From JAJDTQ01 sp963422385 (lineage in GTDB: Bacteria > Desulfobacterota > Binatia > UBA9968 > JAJDTQ01): DNA of 64,000 nucleotides. The notes below the pieces were generated by a model that made no database searches, was not told where the DNA came from, and saw nothing but the letters and a program-made list of their open reading frames with translations. The DNA lies in contig OY729432.1 in assembly GCA_963422385.1 (NCBI GenBank), positions 62,001 to 126,000 of the forward strand, read 5' to 3'. Below, piece by piece: positions 1 to 9,378 of the stretch (position 1 is its first letter; each line of letters starts with the position of its first letter). The position numbers were made by a program, and so were the translations under genes.

Positions 1-937
1 CGGGCTGGACGACGTAACCCATCTCCCGGGTGGTCCGATCCACGGTCGTCAGTGAACCGTAGAGATCCTGGACATCCAGCCCCAGCACCACGTCGGCCTT
101 CTTCAGGAACTCGTCGGCGATGCCGCTTACGTCCAGCGGATGGGTGTTGGCGATGTTGTGGCGGTTGCCCTTGTCGATTACCGGAATGGCCAGCAACCCG
201 GCCAGCTCGGCCAAGGGCGCCACCGCCGCCGGCTTGCGTCCCATGAAGTCGGCGATGATCAGGGGCGCCCTGGCTTCCACCAGGAGCTTCGCCGCCCGGC
301 GCATGGCCTCCGGATCTCCCTGCACCGGCGCCTGGGGCGCGAACCGGCTCACGTCGGGTATCTCGATCTGCCTGGACATGGCCATTTCCTGCAAGCCGGC
401 GTCGTAGTTGATGTACACGGGCGCCGTGGGCTCCGTGACGGCCAACCGATAGCCGCGGATGAAGGACTCCGGAATGCTCTCCAGCGTGGCCGGCTGGTCG
501 TCCCATTTGGTGTAGTCCCGCACCTGGTTCCCTTGCGTCAGCGCGGTGTGAATCCAGTCGATCCAGGGACGGCGAATGGTCGTGTCCACCGGGCCGGTGC
601 CGCCCAGGCAGATCACCGGAACCCGGTCGCACCACGCGTTGAAGATGCCCATGCTGCCGTGCTGAAGGCCCACCACGTCGTGCAGGATTGCCACCATGGG
701 CTTGCCCGTGGCCTTGGCGTAGCCGTGGGAAATCGCCACGGAGATCTCCTCGTGGCAACAGAAGATCACCTCCGGGTGGTGGTTGCCGCCGTAGTTCACG
801 ATGGAGTCATGGATACCGCGAAAGCTCGCGCCGGGATTGAAGGCCGTGTACTCGATATCGAAGGCCTTCAGCATGTCGACGACCACGTCCGACCCGTACT
901 CTGCCTGCTTCTTCTCCGTCCTGCTGGCCGTTGCCAT
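1..937 (-). CDS. Thiamine pyrophosphate-dependent enzyme, N-terminal and central part (3' end outside window)
   Basis: The minus-strand frame is open from the ATG at 937 to the window edge, giving 312 codons without a stop, so the gene is cut at its C-terminus. The protein resembles the acetolactate synthase / benzoylformate decarboxylase family. An N-terminal pyrimidine-binding domain (about residues 10-180) carries the CHEEISVA motif with the Glu63/64 that activates TPP. A central domain starts near residue 200. The C-terminal pyrophosphate-binding domain with its GDG-N motif lies beyond the edge, so catalytic competence cannot be checked. GGAG about nine bases upstream of the ATG supports the start. 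It is divergent from the LLM oxidoreductase gene at 1145. Substrate unknown. Confidence 0.85.
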   Translation of the reverse strand, partial: MATASRTEKKQAEYGSDVVVDMLKAFDIEYTAFNPGASFRGIHDSIVNYGGNHHPEVIFCCHEEISVAISHGYAKATGKPMVAILHDVVGLQHGSMGIFNAWCDRVPVICLGGTGPVDTTIRRPWIDWIHTALTQGNQVRDYTKWDDQPATLESIPESFIRGYRLAVTEPTAPVYINYDAGLQEMAMSRQIEIPDVSRFAPQAPVQGDPEAMRRAAKLLVEARAPLIIADFMGRKPAAVAPLAELAGLLAIPVIDKGNRHNIANTHPLDVSGIADEFLKKADVVLGLDVQDLYGSLTTVDRTTREMGYVVQP

Positions 938-1075
938 ATGGTGGTTCTCCCTTTGTATGTATGTTGTTCGTACGCATCATCTGCGTCGAGAGGCGACCGG
1001 GCTCGGTGGCCGCTGCCGCACCGAGCCCAGGAAAGCCATAGCTGCTTTGCGCCACCCGCGTCAACCTCGGCTGGT

Positions 1076-1105
1076 TTGACACTCCCGCCGGTGTTCGGCT
1101 AGTAG
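1076..1105 (+). promoter_or_regulatory. Candidate sigma-70 promoter for the LLM oxidoreductase gene
   Basis: A perfect -35 hexamer TTGACA (1076-1081) is followed after 18 bases by TAGTAG (1100-1105). This lies about 40 bases before the proposed translation start at 1145. Similar TTGACAC...CTARTN arrangements occur at 3402 and 10931. The -10 match is poor, so this is a candidate only. Confidence 0.4.
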
Positions 1106-1144
1106 TGAAACCACTGATCGCATTCCTTCGAACGGAGCCAAGCC

Positions 1145-2071
1145 ACGAAAACCGGAGTTTTTCTTCCGATTTCAGGACGCGCCGCCGGTCCCGAGACCCT
1201 GCGTCAGGCCGCCGAGAGCGCCGAAGCCTGGGGGTTCGACTCCATCTGGGCGGCGGACCGTATCATCATCCCGTGGCGCATCGACACGCCCTACCCCTAT
1301 GGCAAGGACGGAGCTTTCATCGTACCGCCGGACCGCCCTTTCCTCGATTCCCTGACCTGCCTGACGTTTCTCGCCGCGTGCACCCGCCGCGTCGAGCTCG
1401 GGATAAGCGTTCTGGTGCTGCCCTACCGCCAGCCCCTGGTCTGGGCCAAGACCGTCGCCACCCTGGACCGTCTCTCCAAGGGCCGGTTCATCCTGGGCGT
1501 CGGCGCGGGGTGGATGGAAGAGGAGTTCCGCGCGCTGCAGGCGCCGTTCGAGGACCGCGGCCGCCGGACCGACGAACAGCTCGAGGTGCTCAAGGAAGTC
1601 TGGAACACGGAACACTCGAGCTTTTCCGGCGAGTTCTATCAATTCGAGGACATCGCTTTCCTGCCCAAGCCCCAAGGTCCCCGGGGCGTCCCGGTCTGGG
1701 TCGGCGGTGAGGGAAAGCGGGCCCAGAGGCGCGCCGGGCGCCACGGCGACGCGTGGTTTCCCTACTTCGTGCGCATCCACCCCGACGAGCTCGCCGCGCG
1801 ATTCGACAACGTCCGGCGCCACGCGGACGCGGCCGGGCGAGAACCGGACAGCCTGCGATTGAACTGCTGCCTCCCCATCGAAGTAACCGAAGAGCCCGTC
1901 CCGCAGGAGCCGGACCGTCTGGCAGGCACCCCTGCCCAGCTCGTGGAAGCGGTCGCAGGCTACCGGTCGGCGGGAGTGGAGCATCTCGCGCTTCAGTTCA
2001 TGGTGCCGCGCTGGCCCGACCGGCTCCAACAGATGCAGCAGTTCGCCGAAGAGGTCCTGCCGCACACCTAA
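1145..2071 (+). CDS. LLM class flavin-dependent oxidoreductase (F420/FMN luciferase-like), apparent ACG start
   Basis: A bacterial luciferase-like TIM-barrel oxidoreductase of 308 residues that would oxidise an organic substrate with reduced FMN or F420. The reading frame shows the family start KTGVFLPISGR, then WGFDSIWAADR, a GVGAGWMEEEF motif in the middle and a C-terminal helix region. No ATG, GTG or TTG exists between the in-frame stop at 1115 and residue 90. The homologous start is the ACG at 1145, which has CGGAG seven bases upstream. Either ACG is used, or the start codon has mutated from ATG. The GTG at 1415 would delete the first 90 residues and is not credible. An MFS gene follows 12 bases downstream and is probably cotranscribed. 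Confidence 0.8.
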   Translation, partial: TKTGVFLPISGRAAGPETLRQAAESAEAWGFDSIWAADRIIIPWRIDTPYPYGKDGAFIVPPDRPFLDSLTCLTFLAACTRRVELGISVLVLPYRQPLVWAKTVATLDRLSKGRFILGVGAGWMEEEFRALQAPFEDRGRRTDEQLEVLKEVWNTEHSSFSGEFYQFEDIAFLPKPQGPRGVPVWVGGEGKRAQRRAGRHGDAWFPYFVRIHPDELAARFDNVRRHADAAGREPDSLRLNCCLPIEVTEEPVPQEPDRLAGTPAQLVEAVAGYRSAGVEHLALQFMVPRWPDRLQQMQQFAEEVLPHT

Positions 2072-2083
2072 ACCCTCAATCCC

Positions 2084-3355
2084 ATGGCCCGCCGCTCATT
2101 CTTCTACGGCTACGTCATCGTCGCCCTCTGTTTCTTCAACATGGTGCTGATGCGGGGGATCCTGGCCTCGTTCAGCGTCTTCAACATCGCGCTGCTGGAA
2201 ACGTTTCGTTGGTCGCGCGCCGTCACGGGCTCCATCGCATCGGTGAACGGCTTTTTCTACAGCGCCTCCTCACCCTTGGTGGGCAGGGCGTACGACCGTT
2301 TCGGGCCGCGCATTCTCATGCCGTCCGGAGCCCTCCTCATCGGTTGCGGCCTGCTGCTGTCGGCAGCGAGCACCTCCCTTTGGCAGTTCTACCTGTCTTA
2401 CGGTCTGCTCGTGGGACTCGGGGTCAGCTGCATCGGGTTCGTCAGCAACACGGCCCTGCTGTCCCACTGGTTCCGCCGGCGGCGGGGAACGGCCATGGGC
2501 GCCGCTACCATGGGACTGGGCGTCGGCAGCTTGATCGTACCCCTGATGCAGGTCCTGATCACCCGCTACGGCTGGCGCACCGCCATCATGCTGCTGGGGG
2601 CGGCCGCGCTGGTGACCGTGGCGCCTTCCAACGCCGTGTTCCAAAGACGCCGGCCCGAGGATATCGGACAACTTCCGGACGGCGACTCGGTGGATGCCGT
2701 CGACGCGCCGCCGGCCGCCGCGGGGATCCCCCCTCCAAGACCCGCGCCCGAGCGGGACTGGACGCTGCCGGAGGCGGCTTCCACCTTTCCGTTCTGGGCC
2801 ATCGCCATGGGCCATCTCGCCCTTGGCACCGGCCTGTCTCTCATGTACACCCATGCGGTCGCGCATCTGGTTCACACCGGACTGGCAAAGCAGTCGGCCG
2901 CCAACGCCTTTAGCCTGGTGGGGGTGGCGCGGATTCCCGGCACGGCCATTTGGGGTTTCGCCTCCGACCGCCTCGGACGAGACCACGCCTACCTTGTCGG
3001 CTCACTCGTGACCCTTGCGGGAATCGGGATGCTCATGACCCTTGGCCCGGAGGCGCCCACGTGGTGGTTCGTGGCATTCGCCATTCTCTACGGCGTGGGA
3101 CACAGCGCCGGCAACCCGACCTTCGGCTCCACCATCACGGATATCTTCAGCGGCAAGAACGTCGGCACCATCCTCGGATTCCTGGAGATCACCTTCGGCA
3201 TCGGCGTGGCGGTCGGGTCCTGGTTCGGCGGGTTCTCCTATGACGTCGCCGGTTCCTACCAGTACGCCTGGGGCGTCGGGCTTCTGTCCTTTTCGCTGGC
3301 CTACGTAAGCATCCGCTTGAGCATGAACTGGAAGCGGCGTTTTCGCCCCTCGTAG
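2084..3355 (+). CDS. MFS transporter, monocarboxylate/OFA-like
   Basis: A 423-residue major facilitator with about twelve hydrophobic helices. The N-terminus (FFYGYVIVALCFF) and the loop RAYDRFGPR between helices 2 and 3 are typical of the oxalate-formate antiporter / monocarboxylate porter group. A polar central loop near residues 195-225, rich in Pro and Ala, separates the two halves. It starts 12 bases after the LLM oxidoreductase stop, which suggests uptake or export of that enzyme's substrate or product. The substrate cannot be read from sequence. Confidence 0.85.
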   Translation: MARRSFFYGYVIVALCFFNMVLMRGILASFSVFNIALLETFRWSRAVTGSIASVNGFFYSASSPLVGRAYDRFGPRILMPSGALLIGCGLLLSAASTSLWQFYLSYGLLVGLGVSCIGFVSNTALLSHWFRRRRGTAMGAATMGLGVGSLIVPLMQVLITRYGWRTAIMLLGAAALVTVAPSNAVFQRRRPEDIGQLPDGDSVDAVDAPPAAAGIPPPRPAPERDWTLPEAASTFPFWAIAMGHLALGTGLSLMYTHAVAHLVHTGLAKQSAANAFSLVGVARIPGTAIWGFASDRLGRDHAYLVGSLVTLAGIGMLMTLGPEAPTWWFVAFAILYGVGHSAGNPTFGSTITDIFSGKNVGTILGFLEITFGIGVAVGSWFGGFSYDVAGSYQYAWGVGLLSFSLAYVSIRLSMNWKRRFRPS

Positions 3356-3401
3356 GGACGGGTTTCAGCCCTCCGGTCCGGCGGAAAAGACGGCGCCAAG
3401 G

Positions 3402-3430
3402 TTGACACGGCAACTCCCTTTGGCTAATGT
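3402..3430 (+). promoter_or_regulatory. Candidate sigma-70 promoter for the UbiD decarboxylase gene
   Basis: TTGACA (3402-3407), a 17-base spacer and TAATGT (3425-3430) form the best promoter match in the 269-base gap before the UbiD gene. The leader to the ATG at 3625 would be about 190 bases, long enough for regulation, but I see no riboswitch structure in it. Confidence 0.5.
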
Positions 3431-3624
3431 TGTTGCACTCCGCTCGCGAGTGTAGCGCCCCGTCTGACGATCGTCCGACGAATTTCCTTGCAGAGTTGCT
3501 GAAGAGGAAGCGTTTCCCGTCATCGGCAAGTCACGATGACCACCGCGGGGTCACCATCACGCTGGGAGCAGCAACCCTGAGTGGCGGAGCGAATCAACCG
3601 TAAATCAAACAAGAGGAGTGGGAA

Positions 3625-5199
3625 ATGGCCAAAGCAGCAAAGAAACTCGGAGCCCCGGCTGAACAGATCCACGATCTGCGCAATGCGCTGGAGTGGCTCA
3701 AGTCCGAGGGAGACCTGATCGAAACGGACAAGGAGGTCGATCCCGACCTGGAGATCACCGCGATCCAGAAAAACCTCGACGGCGGTTGTCCGATCCTGTT
3801 CAACAACGTCAAGGACAAGCCGTATCACCGGGCCGTGACGAACCTGTTCGGCGACATGGGCGTGATCAACAAGATGTTCGGCTGGGAGAACCACACCGAC
3901 CGCACGCGCAAGCTCGCGGACGCCATCATTCACCAGATCCTGCCGGTAGAGGTGAGCTCCGAGGAGGCGCCGGTACACGAGGAGGTCATCAAGGATCCCA
4001 AGGAAGTCAACGATTACATGCTGCCCATCCGCCACACCGAGTACGAGCCGGAGTTGACGGTAGGCTCGGGCAACCGGCTCATCTCCGGAGAGCATTTCGA
4101 CGGCGGCACCGACCTCGGCTACAACCGGATGAACTTCCGCTGGGGCAACGTGGCCACGTTCCAGATCTCGCCCGGATCGCACATGTGGCAGGTGGTGTCC
4201 AGGTACTACAAGGCCGACCAGCCCGTTCCCATCACCATGTGCTTCGGGGTTCCTCCTTCCTGCACGCTGCTGGCGGGCGCCGGCTTCGACTACGTGGTGC
4301 TGCCCCAGGGCTGCGACGAGCTGGGCGTGGCGGGAGCGGTCCAGGGAGCACCGGTACGGGTGGTCAAGGCCAAGACCGTGGACGCCCTCGCGCTGGCCGA
4401 CTGCGAGGTGGTCCTCGAAGGTTACGTGAACCCGCGGGACCGTCGCTACGAGACCGAGGAATCCGAAAAGGCCAACATCCAGGGCCGTTTCCACTTCCAT
4501 CCGGAGTGGGCCGGCTACATGGGCAAAGCCTACAAGGCGCCCACCTTCCACGTCACCGCGGTGACCACGCGCAAGCGCGAGGGCAAGCCGATCATCTTTC
4601 CGCTGGGCGTGCATACCCTGGACGACCACAACATCGACACCACCGTGCGCGAGGCGTGCATGTATCTGCTGTGCGAGCGCATGCAGCCCGGCATCATCCA
4701 GGACGTCAACATCCCCTACTGCATGACGGACTGGGGCGGCGCCATCATCCAGGTGAAAAAGCGCAACCGCATCGAGGAAGGCTGGCAACGGAATTTCATG
4801 TCGGCCATCCTGTCCACGTCCCAGGGTTCCCGGCTGGTGGTCGCGGCCAGCGAAGACACCGACATCTACGACATGGATGACATCATGTGGTGCCTGACCA
4901 CTCGGGTCAATCCCAAGACGGACATCCTCAACCCGATTCCCGGCGGGCGCGGACAGACCTTCATGCCCGCGGAACGCATGACCGCCGGCGACCAGCAGTG
5001 GACGGCTTCCAACACCGTTTTCGAAGGCGGAATGGGTATCGACGCCACCGTGCCGTTCGGTTACGAGAGCGACTTCCTCCGCCCGGTCTACGCGGTGGAG
5101 AAGGTGGACCTCAAGAACTTCTTCAGCGACAAGGACATCGCCAACGCCAAGTCCCGGATGCAGGGCTGGGTCCATTCGCTGGCCCGCACCGGCCGGTAG
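3625..5199 (+). CDS. UbiD family prenylated-FMN decarboxylase, divergent active-site subgroup
   Basis: A 524-residue UbiD-family protein. Members reversibly decarboxylate aromatic or alpha,beta-unsaturated acids using prenylated FMN made by UbiX, which is not in this window. Length and overall motif order fit the family. GAGGAG just upstream fixes the ATG. At the active-site segment the protein reads QGRFHFHPEWAGYMG (residues 286-300). The classical form, seen in the second UbiD protein of this window, is EGPFGEFPGYYG. Glu294 can align with the second catalytic Glu, while Gln286 sits where the first would be. Substrate is unknown. The next gene, a phosphohexomutase, starts 36 bases downstream and may be cotranscribed. 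Confidence 0.85.
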   Translation: MAKAAKKLGAPAEQIHDLRNALEWLKSEGDLIETDKEVDPDLEITAIQKNLDGGCPILFNNVKDKPYHRAVTNLFGDMGVINKMFGWENHTDRTRKLADAIIHQILPVEVSSEEAPVHEEVIKDPKEVNDYMLPIRHTEYEPELTVGSGNRLISGEHFDGGTDLGYNRMNFRWGNVATFQISPGSHMWQVVSRYYKADQPVPITMCFGVPPSCTLLAGAGFDYVVLPQGCDELGVAGAVQGAPVRVVKAKTVDALALADCEVVLEGYVNPRDRRYETEESEKANIQGRFHFHPEWAGYMGKAYKAPTFHVTAVTTRKREGKPIIFPLGVHTLDDHNIDTTVREACMYLLCERMQPGIIQDVNIPYCMTDWGGAIIQVKKRNRIEEGWQRNFMSAILSTSQGSRLVVAASEDTDIYDMDDIMWCLTTRVNPKTDILNPIPGGRGQTFMPAERMTAGDQQWTASNTVFEGGMGIDATVPFGYESDFLRPVYAVEKVDLKNFFSDKDIANAKSRMQGWVHSLARTGR

Positions 5200-5235
5200 A
5201 TCTCACCGGAAAGGGCGGCCTTTCTGACCCATCCC

Positions 5236-7446
5236 GTGCGACTGGAACGCATGACCGCGCTGTTGGAGAAGCGCTACGGCGAGGCCGGACGACAGGCGGC
5301 CGGGCGCCTGCGCCACTGGATGAGCGGCGGGATTCCGTATGCCGGGCCGGAGGTCATCGACCGACACCTCGAAGAGACGCACCTGGCTCTGGTGTTCGAC
5401 GCCTTCCGGCAGATGCTCCCTTTCGGTACCGGCGGCCGGCGCGGTCCCGTGGGCTACGGTCCCAACCGGATGAACCCATCGACGGTCGCCATGACCGCCC
5501 AGGGGCACTCCAACTACCTGAACGGAGTCTCTCCCGGCAGGCCCGCCTCAAGGGAAATTCGCCGGACCAGCCCCCTGAGCGTGGTGGTGGCCAACGACGT
5601 GCGCGTCTTCACCGACAATGCCGCGGTGTACACGTTCCTGGGGCCGGCGCATCCCGTGCTGGGAGTGTCCTCGCGTTCCCTGGCCAGACTTGCGTGCGAG
5701 ATCTACGCCGCCAACGGTATCGTCTCCTACCTGGCGGCGCCCGAAGACGATCACGCCGTGACCAGCACCCCCGAGCTGTCGTTCTTCATCGTCCAACTGG
5801 GGGCCGCGGGCGGCGTCAACGTGTCGGCGTCCCACAACCCCCCGGACGACAACGGCATCAAGGTGTACGACGCCTATGGCAGCCAGCCCGTCGCACCCGA
5901 GGACCAGCGGCTGGTGGACATCATGGAGAAGGCCACCGAGGTCCGGACCGTCCCTTTCGAGGATGGCCTTCGGTCGGGCATGATCCGCCCGTTGCCCCCG
6001 GACCTCCCGGCCGCCTACGTCGATACCTACGTCAACCTTTACGGGAACCTCTACCCTCCCAGGGTCGAGGCGCCAGTGGTCTATACCCCCCTGTGCGGCT
6101 GCGGCGTGAACACGGTGAAGGAAGTGCTGGAACGGCTCGGCTTCCCCCTCCTGATCCCCCCCGACCAAGTCCTGGACGGCAGTTTTGCCGCCATCCCCTT
6201 CAGGGCGCCCAACCCGGAGGTGCCCCACGCCACCGCTCCGGCCCGGGAGTTCGCCGACCGGCACGGCGTCGGGATCGTCCTTTCCAGTGATCCCGACGCC
6301 GACCGCATCGGCATGGAGGCCCGCCTTCCCGACGGTTCCTGGTACCATTTCGACGGCAACCAGATCGCCGCCATCCTTTGCCACCATCTCATGCTCGACC
6401 CCCGGGGACCGCGCCGCCGGGGTCTGGTCATGGAGACCCTGGTGACCACCAGGCTGCTCGGAAGGATCGTGGCCGAAGCGGGAGACTCGTGGCTCATCGA
6501 CGACCTGTTGGTGGGGTTCAAGTACGTAGCCGACGTGCTCAAGACGCTGGAGCGCTCCGGCCGCTACAAGGACGTCACCTGTTCACCGAAAGACCTCGTC
6601 CTCGCCGCGGAGGAAAGCCACGGCGTGGTCATGGCCCCCGGAATCCGGGACAAGGACGCCACGCCCGCGTGCATGGTACTGGCAGCCCTCTACCAGCGGC
6701 TGCTGGACGAGGACCGGACCATGCTGGACTATTACGTCGCCATGCTCCGGGAGCTGGGAAGCTACGACAACGTCAATCGCAGCATCACCCTGGCGGGAGC
6801 GGAAGGGACCCTGAAGAAGGATCGCATCATGACCAGCCTCAGGGAAGCACCTCCCCGGGAGCTGGGCGGACATCCGGTGCGCCGCTTCGTCGACTATTGG
6901 GACGCCGAACGCTTCGGCCCCATCGCCAGCGATACCGACCGGTTGCCGCGGAACGTGCTGCAGGCCTACACCGACCACTACGTCATCACCGTCCGGCCCT
7001 CGGGCACCGAACCCAAGCTGAAGCTCTATTGCCAACTGCTTCCGGATGGAGAGGCCCTTGACGCCGCCGGAACGGACCTGCTTGAACGGGTACGAGCCAA
7101 GGCGGACCGGGTGGCGCGGTCCCTCTACAACGAGCTGCTCTCGTGCATCGACGTCTCGCTGGACGAGCCCGCGCTGCTGCTCCCGGACATCATCGACCTG
7201 GAGAACAAGCAACGTTTCGCCGTGGAGACCGTGCCGCGCCTGCGGGACGTCATGGGGAGCGGCCGATTCGCCGGACTCGACGACCTGCTTGAGTGGCTGC
7301 GCCGGGAAACCGCGGCCCTGACCCCCGCGGCCGACCCTTTGCCCGCTCTCAAGCGTTCCCTCGCCGGCCTTTGCAGCGACTGGCGCGACGAGCCCGGCCT
7401 GACCCTCGTGGAAGAACTCGGCCATTGGGCGGAAAGCGGCCGGTAA
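5236..7446 (+). CDS. Phosphoglucomutase/phosphomannomutase superfamily protein, long form
   Basis: A 736-residue alpha-D-phosphohexomutase that should interconvert hexose 1- and 6-phosphates. The phosphoserine loop SASHNPPDDNGIKVYD places the catalytic Ser at residue 199. The metal loop DPDADR lies at 352-357, a sugar-recognition EESHG follows near 460, and the phosphate-binding RPSGTEPKLKLY starts at 587. About 130 extra residues follow the usual C-terminus, with no domain that I recognise. The GTG at 5236 is taken as start; the ATG at 5251 is equally possible because neither has a strong ribosome site. It is likely cotranscribed with the upstream UbiD gene. Confidence 0.85.
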   Translation: MRLERMTALLEKRYGEAGRQAAGRLRHWMSGGIPYAGPEVIDRHLEETHLALVFDAFRQMLPFGTGGRRGPVGYGPNRMNPSTVAMTAQGHSNYLNGVSPGRPASREIRRTSPLSVVVANDVRVFTDNAAVYTFLGPAHPVLGVSSRSLARLACEIYAANGIVSYLAAPEDDHAVTSTPELSFFIVQLGAAGGVNVSASHNPPDDNGIKVYDAYGSQPVAPEDQRLVDIMEKATEVRTVPFEDGLRSGMIRPLPPDLPAAYVDTYVNLYGNLYPPRVEAPVVYTPLCGCGVNTVKEVLERLGFPLLIPPDQVLDGSFAAIPFRAPNPEVPHATAPAREFADRHGVGIVLSSDPDADRIGMEARLPDGSWYHFDGNQIAAILCHHLMLDPRGPRRRGLVMETLVTTRLLGRIVAEAGDSWLIDDLLVGFKYVADVLKTLERSGRYKDVTCSPKDLVLAAEESHGVVMAPGIRDKDATPACMVLAALYQRLLDEDRTMLDYYVAMLRELGSYDNVNRSITLAGAEGTLKKDRIMTSLREAPPRELGGHPVRRFVDYWDAERFGPIASDTDRLPRNVLQAYTDHYVITVRPSGTEPKLKLYCQLLPDGEALDAAGTDLLERVRAKADRVARSLYNELLSCIDVSLDEPALLLPDIIDLENKQRFAVETVPRLRDVMGSGRFAGLDDLLEWLRRETAALTPAADPLPALKRSLAGLCSDWRDEPGLTLVEELGHWAESGR

Positions 7447-7573
7447 CGTACGAACCGGTCGCAACGGGACTCTCTGTCGTCGGCACGGGCATTGTCTTTG
7501 CAGGGAGGGGTTCAAACCCGTCCGCGTGGCGGCATCAAGCAAGGAAGATCAACATAGTCGCAAGGAGCATCGC

Positions 7574-7759
7574 ATGAAGGACAAGATCAACGTGAGCCTG
7601 GAGATCGAACGGGCACAACAGGACTGGCTGGAGGCCATGGCCAGGAAGTACGAGTTCCCCGACCCCTCCAAGGCGCTTCGCGTGGTGCTGGACCACGCCC
7701 GCACCAGCGCCGACGAGAAGGTCGTCTTCGAGACCGTCCGTTGTCTCGGCTGCGGTTGA
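7574..7759 (+). CDS. Small hypothetical protein, CxxCG tail
   Basis: A 61-residue acidic and basic helical protein ending RCLGCG. AAGGAG six bases before the ATG makes translation likely, although an upstream in-frame extension exists. The middle part (FPDPSKALRVVLDHA) resembles a helix-turn-helix or ribbon-helix-helix core as found in small CopG-like proteins, but I cannot assign the family. The terminal Cys pair could bind metal or form a disulfide. It stands alone between the phosphohexomutase gene and the convergent peptidase gene. Confidence 0.6.
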   Translation: MKDKINVSLEIERAQQDWLEAMARKYEFPDPSKALRVVLDHARTSADEKVVFETVRCLGCG

Positions 7760-7805
7760 GCGGGGAGCGCGGGGCCGAAGGCGCCTGATACGGCTTCCGT
7801 ACGCG

Positions 7806-9140
7806 TCAGCGAGGCGCGGGGTGCAGGCTGCCCAAGGCATCCTTCCGAATGGCTTCGATGTCGCCGACTTCCTTGGGAATCGCGGCCGACAGCACGTCGT
7901 GCCCGACTTCGGTGACCAGAACGTCGTCCTCGATGCGAACACCGATGCCACGGTAGTCGCGGCTCACGTCCTCCAGGTCTTCGGCGATGTAGAGACCCGG
8001 CTCCACGGTGAGCACCATCCCGGGCTCCAGCGGGCGCGCGGCGCCGTCCACCCGGTACCGACCCACGTCGTGGACGTCCAGACCCAGCCAATGGCCGGTC
8101 CGGTGCATGTAGAAACGGGCATGCTCGCGCTTCTCGATGAGGTCGCCTGCCGCACCCGACAGAAGACCGATATCGAGCAACCCTTCCACCAGCACTTCGG
8201 TGGCCCGTTGGTGGATGTCCTCCATGGACACGCCGGGACGGACCGTAGCGATCCCTTCCTTCTGAGCCCGGAGGACGATTTCGTAGATGCGCCGCTGGGG
8301 CGGCGAGTAGCCGGTCCCCACGGGAAAGGTGCGCGTCACGTCCGAGCAGTAGCCATCGAACTCCGCGCCGGCGTCGATGAGCACGAGGTCGCCGTCATGC
8401 ATGCGACGGTCATTCCGGATGTAGTGGAGAATGGTCGCATTGGCGCCGGAGGCGACGATGGACGGATAGGCCGTGCCCGACCCGCCGGCGGAGCGGAAGT
8501 GGTACTCCAGAAGCGCCTCCAATTCGTACTCGAAGGTCCCGTCCCGGACCTCGCTCATGGCCGCCACGTGCGCGCGGGCGGACGCGGCCACGGCCTTGCG
8601 CATAAGATCCAGTTCCCCGCCCGACTTGTAAAGGCGCATCTCGTGCAGAATCGCCGCCGGGTCCACCAGGGACACCACGCCCCGGCCCGTCCGGGCACGC
8701 CCGGACCTGCTGTTGTCGATCAGGTCCCGGATCAGGCCATTCATGCCCTCGTCCCGCCCCGGCGCAAAGTAGACGTTCTCGGTGCGCGCCAGATGCTCCG
8801 GCAGGACCTCCCGCACCTGATCGATGGCATACGCGGCGTCCGCGCCGAACACCTCCCGTGCCCCATCCACGCCGTACCTCTTCCCGGTCCACGTCTCCTT
8901 CTCCCGGTCCCGCGGCTGCACGAACAGGATGAAACGTTCCCGGTCATGCTGCGGTGACAGGACGCAAAGGCAGTTGGGCTCCGGGAACCCGGTCAGGTAA
9001 AGGAGATCGTTGTCCTGCCGGTACCGGTACTCCACATCGTTCGACCGGGTGGCCTGGGGCGCGGCTTGCAGGATCGCCACTCCCTCCCCCATGGTCTTCA
9101 TAAAAGCCTCGCGCCGTTCCGTACAGATCGCGGTATCCAT
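7806..9140 (-). CDS. Xaa-Pro aminopeptidase (M24 family)
   Basis: A 444-residue creatinase-fold metallopeptidase that removes N-terminal residues before proline. The first half is the aminopeptidase P N-terminal domain. The catalytic half shows the metal ligands in order: Asp in LIDAGAEFDGYCSDVTRTF (both acidic positions), His in HRTGHWLGLDVHDVG, Glu in LTVEPGLYI and Glu in GVRIEDDVLVT. The ATG at 9140 is preferred over an upstream in-frame start because an AAGGAA ribosome site precedes it. It is divergent from the hydrolase gene at 9379. A small hairpin (9191-9209) lies in the shared intergenic space. Confidence 0.92.
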   Translation of the reverse strand: MDTAICTERREAFMKTMGEGVAILQAAPQATRSNDVEYRYRQDNDLLYLTGFPEPNCLCVLSPQHDRERFILFVQPRDREKETWTGKRYGVDGAREVFGADAAYAIDQVREVLPEHLARTENVYFAPGRDEGMNGLIRDLIDNSRSGRARTGRGVVSLVDPAAILHEMRLYKSGGELDLMRKAVAASARAHVAAMSEVRDGTFEYELEALLEYHFRSAGGSGTAYPSIVASGANATILHYIRNDRRMHDGDLVLIDAGAEFDGYCSDVTRTFPVGTGYSPPQRRIYEIVLRAQKEGIATVRPGVSMEDIHQRATEVLVEGLLDIGLLSGAAGDLIEKREHARFYMHRTGHWLGLDVHDVGRYRVDGAARPLEPGMVLTVEPGLYIAEDLEDVSRDYRGIGVRIEDDVLVTEVGHDVLSAAIPKEVGDIEAIRKDALGSLHPAPR

Positions 9141-9378
9141 GCCGCTTTTCCTTACGGCAAGTTCCACCCGGTGGCAAGGGGTGCGGTTCGGGCGTGAACG
9201 GCTCACGCCGTGCGTCCCACCGCCGGATCTCTTCTCGCTTCACGCGGCCGTATCTGCTACACAGTTGGGCACGAGCAGAATCCGAAAATGCTTTCCACCG
9301 GCAGCCTGCAGAGCCGAAAAGACGCCTTCGCAACTCGGTGAAGGCCCGGCAGGGGAGCGGTTTCAAGGAGGATTTCGC

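Noticed and set aside
140..1102. 320-codon plus-strand frame across the TPP enzyme gene
   Set aside because: It is the antisense shadow of the minus-strand gene whose protein has clear family motifs; its own product is His/Arg-rich and matches nothing.
3520..5175. 551-codon minus-strand frame opposite the UbiD gene
   Set aside because: Long antisense frames are common in GC-rich DNA; the plus strand encodes an obvious UbiD protein with a ribosome site.
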